A stretch of 64,000 nucleotides of DNA from Methylobacterium sp. NMS14P (GTDB lineage: Bacteria > Pseudomonadota > Alphaproteobacteria > Rhizobiales > Beijerinckiaceae). The DNA is taken from positions 5,129,001-5,193,000 of the forward strand of contig NZ_CP087106.1 in the NCBI RefSeq assembly GCF_028583545.1. The letters are read 5' to 3'. Position numbers and translations under genes: made by a program. The notes under the pieces were generated by a model. The model searched no databases and had not been told where the DNA came from. It saw nothing but the letters and a program-made list of their open reading frames with translations. Position 1 is the stretch's first letter; the number at the start of each line of letters is the position of its first letter. Positions 59,295 to 64,000 of this stretch are shown here, piece after piece.

Positions 59295-59732
59295 GTGAGC
59301 CCCCTGCTGGAATCCTGGCGCTTCTGGGCGCTCGCCGCCGCCGGCTTCGCGGCGCTGACCGCGATCCTCGCCAAGGTCGGGGTCGCGGGCGTGCCGTCCG
59401 ACGTCGCGACCTTCGTGCGCACCGCGGTGATCCTGGTCTTCGCGGGCGCGATCGTGGTGACGACCGGGCAGGCCGGCGGCCTCGCGCAGATCTCCGGCCG
59501 GAGCCTCGTCTTCCTCATCCTGTCGGGGCTCGCCACCGGGGCGTCGTGGCTCTGCTACTTCCGCGCCCTGTCGCTGGGGGACGCCGCCCGGGTCGCGCCG
59601 CTCGACAAGCTCAGCGTCGTGCTGGTGGCGATCCTCGGCGCCACCCTGCTCGGCGAGACCCTCAGCCTCGCCGCCTGGGCCGGCGTCGCGCTGATCGCGG
59701 CGGGCGCGGCCCTCGTCGCCTCCGGACTGTGA
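59295..59732 (+). CDS. EamA/DMT-type membrane transporter (single half)
   Basis: The protein of about 145 residues has four to five membrane helices and one EamA unit: FWALAAAGFAALTAILAKVG, TFVRTAVILVFAGAIVVTTG, GLATGASWLCYFRALSLGDA, and APLDKLSVVLVAILGATLLG. Full EamA proteins have two such units, so this one should dimerise, like the short members annotated as EamA family. GTG 59,295 is chosen with GGGA upstream; GTG 59,283 is an alternative. Substrate unknown. Confidence 0.85.
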   Translation: MSPLLESWRFWALAAAGFAALTAILAKVGVAGVPSDVATFVRTAVILVFAGAIVVTTGQAGGLAQISGRSLVFLILSGLATGASWLCYFRALSLGDAARVAPLDKLSVVLVAILGATLLGETLSLAAWAGVALIAAGAALVASGL

Positions 59733-59807
59733 GATCGTGCGCGCTGGCGCACCGATCCCTTAACGCGATGCGCGCATCCTGCGGTTGCCTCGCGAAAGGG
59801 GACCGTC

Positions 59808-59963
59808 ATGGAATGGGTTTATCGCGGCTTCGAGACCTCGATGCTCGGTCTCGCTCTCTGTCTCGGACTCGGCGCCTGCCTCACGCTCGGCACCGCGCGC
59901 GTGCCGGCTGGAACGCTCTCCGTCACCCTGCCGATGCTCACGGTGACCGCCCCCGCGCCCTGA
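59808..59963 (+). CDS. Small hydrophobic protein of 51 residues
   Basis: ATG 59,808 is preceded by AAAGGGGA six bases upstream, a strong ribosome-binding site. The product starts MEWVYRGFETSMLGLALCLG, has one membrane-spanning stretch with two cysteines, and ends in a Pro/Thr/Val-rich tail. No family is recognised. It stands 75 bp after the EamA-type gene and converges with the GST gene. Confidence 0.5.
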   Translation: MEWVYRGFETSMLGLALCLGLGACLTLGTARVPAGTLSVTLPMLTVTAPAP

Positions 59964-59988
59964 GGCGCGGGACCGGTCCTGCAGGGCG

Positions 59989-60669
59989 TCAGGCGGCGCC
60001 CTTCACGGCGCGGAACATGAAGCCCCGCGCCTCGGCGTCCATCTCCGCCTTGAAGGCGTGACGGCCCTTCAGCGCCTCGGCGGCCCGGGCGGCCGGCCGC
60101 GCGTTGAGCGCGTCGAGGTGGCGCTTGACGTTGGGCAGGTCCCCGAAGGCGCCCTCGCCGAGGACGAAGGGCACCATCCGGGCCCAGCCCCAGACCGCCA
60201 TGTCGACGATCGTGTAGGTGTCGCCCAGCACGTAGGTGCGGTCGGCGAGGCGCTGGTCGAGGATGCCCCAGTGCCGGCGCGCCTCGAAGGCGTAGCGCTC
60301 GGTGGCGTAGGCGCCCCCGTCCTGCGCGAAGTGGCGGAAATGCACGCACTGGCCGGAGAACGGCCCGATGCCGGTCGCCACGAACATCAGCCAGGACAGC
60401 ATCTCGCCGCGGACCGGCTCGCCCTCCGGCAGGAACCGGCCAGTCTTGCCCGCCAGGTACATGAGGATCGCGTTCGAATCGAACACGGTGACGTCGCCGT
60501 CGACGATCGCCGGCACCTTCCCGTTCGGATTGACGGCCGTGTAGGCGGGGTCGAACTGCTCGCCCCTGCGGGTGTCGACCGGCACCGGCTCGTAGGGCAG
60601 CCCCATCTCCTCGAGGCAGAGGGCGACCTTCATGGGGTTGGGGCTGAGATTGTAGAAGAATCGAATCAC
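59989..60669 (-). CDS. Glutathione S-transferase family protein
   Basis: The 226-residue protein has a thioredoxin-like N-domain (IRFFYNLSPNPMKVALCLEE, NPNGKVPAIVDGDVTVFDSN with the cis-Pro and glutathione-binding SNAIL) and a helical C-domain (YVLGDTYTIVDMAVWGWARM). The GTG start at 60,669 has AGGGAG eight bases upstream. It likely conjugates or reduces xenobiotics or peroxides with glutathione. It stands alone downstream of the M48 gene. Confidence 0.9.
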   Translation of the reverse strand: MIRFFYNLSPNPMKVALCLEEMGLPYEPVPVDTRRGEQFDPAYTAVNPNGKVPAIVDGDVTVFDSNAILMYLAGKTGRFLPEGEPVRGEMLSWLMFVATGIGPFSGQCVHFRHFAQDGGAYATERYAFEARRHWGILDQRLADRTYVLGDTYTIVDMAVWGWARMVPFVLGEGAFGDLPNVKRHLDALNARPAARAAEALKGRHAFKAEMDAEARGFMFRAVKGAA

Positions 60670-60742
60670 CGCGCTCTCCCTGAACGACCCGGGCAGGATG
60701 TCCGGGCCCCGCGCCGGCACAAGGCGCGGCCGCGCAGGGCGG

Positions 60743-62227
60743 CTATTCCACGACGATCTTGTAGCCGCGTCCCGGCACCAGCGCGGCGCCCCGCTCCAGC
60801 CCGTTGAGGAGGAGGAACCGGTCGAGCGCCCGGTCGGGCACCGTCATGCGGCGGGCGAGGTCCTCGGCGCTGGTCGAGGTCGCCTGCACCACCTGCAGCC
60901 GCAGGGGGCGCAGGACCGCCTCGTCGGGCGACACGGCGACGAGGGTCGCGGTCCAGCGGCGGAAGGCCGGGTCGGGGTCGGTGGCGCCCTTGGCGGCCAT
61001 GATCATCCGGTAGGTCGAGTCGCCGATCCGGATCGCCGCGAGGCGGAAGGTCCACTCCTTCCCCCGCGACAGCGCGAAGGCCGCGGGGTGGCCCGCGACG
61101 TCCCGGGTCTCGAAGCCGGCCGGGTCGAAGGCGTCGTTCCAGCTCGCCTTGAGCACCGCCTCGAGGGACTGGCCGTCCTTGGCCTCGATCTGGTCGAACA
61201 GCAGGCGCCGGCCGCCGTCCGGGGTGGTCCCGAGCACCGCCGAGCGGGTGTTCTCCAGGGTGAAGCCCTCCGGCACCTCGAAGGCGATGCCGAGGCCGGG
61301 ATGGATGAAGCGGTGCCCGCGCACCGCGCCGTCGCGCGGGTTGTCGCCGTAGGCGAGCCCGTCCACCGCCGCGAGGTAGGCGGCGCGGTCGTCGGTGCCG
61401 ATGCCCGGCGCGCCGATGCGGCGGGCCGCCCGGGTGACCTGGGTGATGCGCTCGGCCGTGCCCGGATGGGTCGCCAGCATGTCGGGCGCGGCGGCGCTGC
61501 CGGCCTTCAGCCCCGTGGAGCGGTTGAGCGCGGCGAGGAAGCGCCCGGCCGCGAACGGGTCGTAGCCGGCCTTGGCGAGGGTGCGCACGCCGGTGGCGTC
61601 CGCCTCCAGCTCCTGCTCGCGGGAGAACCGGGCGAGGGCGAAGCGCGACTGGCTCTGCAGCTGCGCTCCCGTGTCGGGGTCGTTCAGCACGTCGGCCACC
61701 ACCCGGCTGACGAGCGCCGAGCGCAGCTCGAGCTCGCTGCGGGCCGTGGCGTGGTTGAGGGTCACGTGGGCCATCTCGTGCGCCAGCACGGCGGCCACCT
61801 CGGAGGTGTCGCTCGCCAGGGCCACGAGGCCGCGGGTGACGTAGAGCCGCCCGTTCGGCAGCGCGAAGGCGTTGACCACCGGCGAGTCGAGGAGCGTCAC
61901 CGTGTAGGCCTGGTCGGGCCGGTCGCTCGCCTTCACGAGGCGGTCGGTCACCTCCGTGAGCATCCGCGTGACGTTGGGGGCCCGGGCCTCGCCCCCGAAG
62001 GAGGCCACGAGCTTGAGGTGGTCGGCATCGGCGGCGCGCTCGCGGCCGGTGGTGCGCGGCGCCTCCGCGGGCACCCGCACCACGGCCGGCCGCACGGTCG
62101 CCTCGGTCTGGTCGGCGACGCAGGCGCCGAGCAGCAGGGCCAGGCCGCCCAGCGCCGCCGCGCCGAGTGGGCGTCGGCCCGCCGCGCGGGCCCGCCCCGC
62201 GATGATGTGCCCCGTGATCCCGCCCAT
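60743..62227 (-). CDS. M48-family zinc metalloprotease lipoprotein
   Basis: The 494-residue protein has a lipobox (LALLLGAC, lipid on C36), the zinc motif HEMAH (H150, E151, H154) in EVAAVLAHEMAHVTLNHA with third ligand in SREQELEAD, and a C-terminal region of about 250 residues. The last 30 residues resemble a LysM-like end (LLLNGLERGAALVPGRGYKI). It is like BepA/LoiP-type periplasmic proteases that check outer-membrane proteins. ATG 62,227 lies 5 bp after the SNase-like gene, so they form an operon. Confidence 0.9.
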   Translation of the reverse strand: MGGITGHIIAGRARAAGRRPLGAAALGGLALLLGACVADQTEATVRPAVVRVPAEAPRTTGRERAADADHLKLVASFGGEARAPNVTRMLTEVTDRLVKASDRPDQAYTVTLLDSPVVNAFALPNGRLYVTRGLVALASDTSEVAAVLAHEMAHVTLNHATARSELELRSALVSRVVADVLNDPDTGAQLQSQSRFALARFSREQELEADATGVRTLAKAGYDPFAAGRFLAALNRSTGLKAGSAAAPDMLATHPGTAERITQVTRAARRIGAPGIGTDDRAAYLAAVDGLAYGDNPRDGAVRGHRFIHPGLGIAFEVPEGFTLENTRSAVLGTTPDGGRRLLFDQIEAKDGQSLEAVLKASWNDAFDPAGFETRDVAGHPAAFALSRGKEWTFRLAAIRIGDSTYRMIMAAKGATDPDPAFRRWTATLVAVSPDEAVLRPLRLQVVQATSTSAEDLARRMTVPDRALDRFLLLNGLERGAALVPGRGYKIVVE

Positions 62228-62232
62228 CGCGA

Positions 62233-63078
62233 TCAGCGCCGCAATCCCCGTTCCCCGTCCGAATCGGCCTCCGGCCGGTCCGTCTCCTCGAGCGTCTCGA
62301 GCCCGTCGGGGGCGACCTCCAGGGTCGGGCCGCGCCGGACCTCCAGGAGGCCGCGCACCCGCACGCGCCGGCCCTCGAGCGAGGCCGCACTCAAACCACG
62401 GGCGCGCATCATTCGCCAAGTGCGTTTCGGTACCGTCACCGTGAGGCCGTCCGTGCCGCGGGCCGCGAAATCGAGATAGGTGCGCGCGCCGCGCTCGCCG
62501 ACATGGCGGATTCGGCCCTCCGCGACGACGAAATGCCCGGCCCTCGCCCGGAGCGCCGGACCGTCCCGCGCCGCCGGGAGCGCGGCGCCCCAGAGACCGA
62601 GCCCGCGCGCGCGGGCGGCCGCCTCCACGAGGCGCAGGCCGGGCCGGCAGAGCGAATCGGCCTCGCCCGCGTCCGCGTACGCCAGCCCGGCCCCGATGAG
62701 GCCGCCCGCCAGATCCGCGCCCTCCGTTATGTCGTCCTCCGCGACCAGGAGATCGGCCCGCACGCGCTCCCACCGGTCGGGCTGCCCGCGGGGAACCACC
62801 GTGACCCGCGCGCCCCGCCGGGCGTCGAGCCAGGCCTGCGCGGCGGACGCGGCCTCCGGCGCGTCCGGCCAGCGCAGCGAGTCCAGCACCGCGCGCAGGC
62901 CCGAGGCCAGCTGGATCTCCCCGCGGGGTCCGACCCCCGCCACGACCTCGTCGCGCGCCGGCCCGGCCGCGCAGTCGGTGAGACCGGCGCGCGGCGCGGC
63001 GCGGGCCGGACAGGTCGGCACCCCGGCGAGCGCCGCCGCCAGGGAGGCTGCCAGCATGACCGCCGCGCCCCCGCGCAT
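62233..63078 (-). CDS. Thermonuclease (SNase)-like exported protein
   Basis: The 281-residue protein has a signal peptide (MRGGAAVMLAASLAAALAG) and an SNase-like OB-fold: LRWPDAPEAASAAQAWLD, then ARVTVVPRGQPDRWERVRAD, LLVAEDDITEGADLAGGLIG, AGLAYADAGEAD and EAAARARGLGLWG. The catalytic Arg/Glu of true nucleases is not clear, so it may be inactive. A second OB-like part (about 175-260) follows. The start MRGGAAV has a GGGGGG run upstream. It leads the operon with the M48 protease. Confidence 0.78.
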   Translation of the reverse strand: MRGGAAVMLAASLAAALAGVPTCPARAAPRAGLTDCAAGPARDEVVAGVGPRGEIQLASGLRAVLDSLRWPDAPEAASAAQAWLDARRGARVTVVPRGQPDRWERVRADLLVAEDDITEGADLAGGLIGAGLAYADAGEADSLCRPGLRLVEAAARARGLGLWGAALPAARDGPALRARAGHFVVAEGRIRHVGERGARTYLDFAARGTDGLTVTVPKRTWRMMRARGLSAASLEGRRVRVRGLLEVRRGPTLEVAPDGLETLEETDRPEADSDGERGLRR

Positions 63079-63169
63079 CGATCCCCCCAGATCGCAAGGT
63101 CCCGACACCGCGCCTCTCCCCCGGGCGCGGTTGGCCTCGGCCGGCGAGAATGCTATGGAGCGCGCGGTC

Positions 63170-63511
63170 GTCTCCGTAGCTCAGCTGGACAGAGCACAGG
63201 TTTCCTAGAAGGTTCAATTGGGCGTCGCGCCGGGAAACCGCGCGACGGATCCGCTCAAAGTCGGGGAAAGCTTCCGGCATCGACGCGCCGCCGTCCGATG
63301 CTCTGCCGATCCCGAGCCAAGCCCGCGCGGCGCCCCGGCGCTCTGCGGGAAGGTGTAGAGACTAGACGGGCGGCACCTACCGGCTGGATGCAGTCCAGCC
63401 CACGGTGAAGGGATAGTCCAGGCCACGAACGCGGTCCTTCGGGACGCGGCGGCGAAAGCCGAAGTGGTATGAAACCTGGGGTCGCAGGTTCGAGCCCTGC
63501 CGGGGACACCA
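63170..63511 (+). tRNA. tRNA-Arg(CCT), interrupted by a group I intron
   Basis: Exon 1 is 63,170-63,206 and exon 2 is 63,472-63,511; joined they make a 77-base tRNA with encoded CCA. The acceptor GTCTCCG pairs with CGGGGAC (one T-G), the D-arm is GTAGCTCAGCTGGACAGAGC, the anticodon stem CAGGT/ACCTG encloses loop TTCCTAA with anticodon CCT, and the T-arm is GGTCGCAGGTTCGAGCCCTG. The intron lies right after the anticodon. Introns at this site in tRNA-Arg(CCU) are known from Agrobacterium. Confidence 0.95.
63207..63471 (+). ncRNA. Group I intron in the anticodon loop of tRNA-Arg(CCT), 265 nt
   Basis: The exon ends in T and the intron ends in G, as required. The anticodon CCT can pair with GGG (63,220-63,222) as P1, giving a T-G wobble at the 5' splice site. 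P2 is a hairpin CGTCGCG/CGCGACG topped by CGG-GAAA-CCG (63,224-63,247). P7 pairs GACTA (63,360-63,364) with TAGTC (63,414-63,418), and the stretch GGTGTAGAGACTAGACGG is the same as in the Azoarcus tRNA-Ile intron core as I recall it (subgroup IC3). There is no homing-endonuclease gene. Self-splicing is expected. Confidence 0.9.
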
Positions 63512-63652
63512 AGTTGTCTTATCTCGCAGATCTCGCGGTCTAAGAGCCGTGAGCAAATCGTCCACCACGTCGGCCGCCTGCCGGTGACAAGTACCGAGGG
63601 CCGCGCTAAGCTTTGCCGCCAGGATTCATGGCAGGGGGTGGACGAGCACTTC

Positions 63653-64000
63653 ATGGCGGGCCAGAAGACCGATCAGCGCGACGTCTATGTCGGGCAACGC
63701 ATCGCCGAGCAGCGCCGTAAGGCATCGCTCACACAGCGCCGCGTCGCGCAGAGCTTCGGTATGTCTGCAGCTCAGCTCCAGAAATACGAGAAGGGCACCA
63801 ACCGGATCAGCGCCGTCCATCTCGACATCTTCTCGCGGATGACCGGCGTGCCGATGGATTACTTCTTCAAAGGTATGCCCCGGAACGATGACTTCATTGC
63901 GCCGGGCTTCAGCGAGCGCGAGCAGTCGACCCTGTCGGAAGCCGGGCTGAAGGGCCTGGCGGAAGTCGTGGGCCGGCACATCACCGAGAACTTCTCCGAA
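63653..64000 (+). CDS. XRE-family helix-turn-helix regulator (cut by window end)
   Basis: At least 116 residues are in the window: VGQRIAEQRRKASLTQRRVA, then QSFGMSAAQLQKYEKGTNRI and LDIFSRMTGVPMDYFFKG, an HTH_3/XRE domain at about 13-70, and GFSEREQSTLSEAGLKGLAE toward the open end. ATG 63,653 is chosen; an in-frame GTG (63,638) is possible. Such short XRE proteins in methylobacteria usually run about 130 residues. No stop is reached. It lies 140 bp after the split tRNA. Confidence 0.88.
   Translation, partial: MAGQKTDQRDVYVGQRIAEQRRKASLTQRRVAQSFGMSAAQLQKYEKGTNRISAVHLDIFSRMTGVPMDYFFKGMPRNDDFIAPGFSEREQSTLSEAGLKGLAEVVGRHITENFSE

Noticed and set aside
63199..63239. An 8-bp pairing of exon bases GGTTTCCT with GGGAAACC in the intron as P1
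   Set aside because: The intron bases belong to the GAAA-capped P2 hairpin, as in the related Azoarcus intron; the CCT/GGG pairing at 63,220 is better placed.

Overview
The window reads as chromosomal DNA of a high-GC methylotrophic alphaproteobacterium, most likely Methylobacterium or a close relative. Evidence: a formaldehyde-activating-enzyme homologue, a mesaconyl-CoA hydratase of the ethylmalonyl-CoA pathway, many PAS/HWE histidine kinases, and candidate GGAAC-N16-GGTT promoters of the EcfG general-stress type. All identifications come from reading protein and DNA motifs by eye; no database search was run.

Left half (about 1-35,180) is accessory in character. It opens with the tail of a molybdopterin oxidoreductase and a block of minus-strand signalling genes: a hybrid kinase, two HWE kinases, and a kinase/response-regulator/regulator-kinase operon. 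A lone ParD antitoxin and a receiver-domain fragment lie among them. Next come oxidative-stress and redox genes: two divergent catalase-like paralogues, DJ-1/PfpI, Dps, SMP-30, and an apparent operon of ThDP enzyme, enolase-superfamily enzyme, a duplicated membrane protein, and a gluconate-dehydrogenase-like subunit 3 with its GMC partner. These are followed by a sulfite-oxidase-type enzyme, a zinc alcohol dehydrogenase and an SDR. Decay is visible: msrA has a frameshift and a stop, an SDR and a tyrosine integrase are broken, and an IS110 element is present. A lower-GC stretch (about 27,150-31,300) carries a TonB heme receptor and hemP. The half ends in a tightly coupled DUF3489 / DUF2924 / large serine recombinase cassette just short of tRNA-Ala(CGC).

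Right half (about 35,260-64,000) looks like core genome: YggT, mesaconyl-CoA hydratase, a beta-barrel protein, the Fae homologue, an L,D-transpeptidase, an RND efflux pair, a five-gene peptide-type ABC transporter, FluC with a fluoride riboswitch and terminator, MEKHLA-domain and royal-jelly-family proteins, a ParA-like ATPase, an M20 dipeptidase, a PaoABC-type molybdenum aldehyde oxidase, an EamA-type protein, a GST, a SNase-like protein with an M48 metalloprotease, and an XRE regulator cut by the window end. Four copies of a palindromic element of about 90 bp sit between genes here, two of them inside the ABC operon.

The most striking RNA feature is a tRNA-Arg(CCU) gene split in its anticodon loop by a 265-nt group I intron (63,170-63,511). 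Other points worth a second look are the structured leader that hides the IS110 transposase ribosome-binding site, a tetranucleotide repeat tract before the heme receptor, the internally duplicated four-histidine membrane protein beside the GMC dehydrogenase, and the recombinase cassette.
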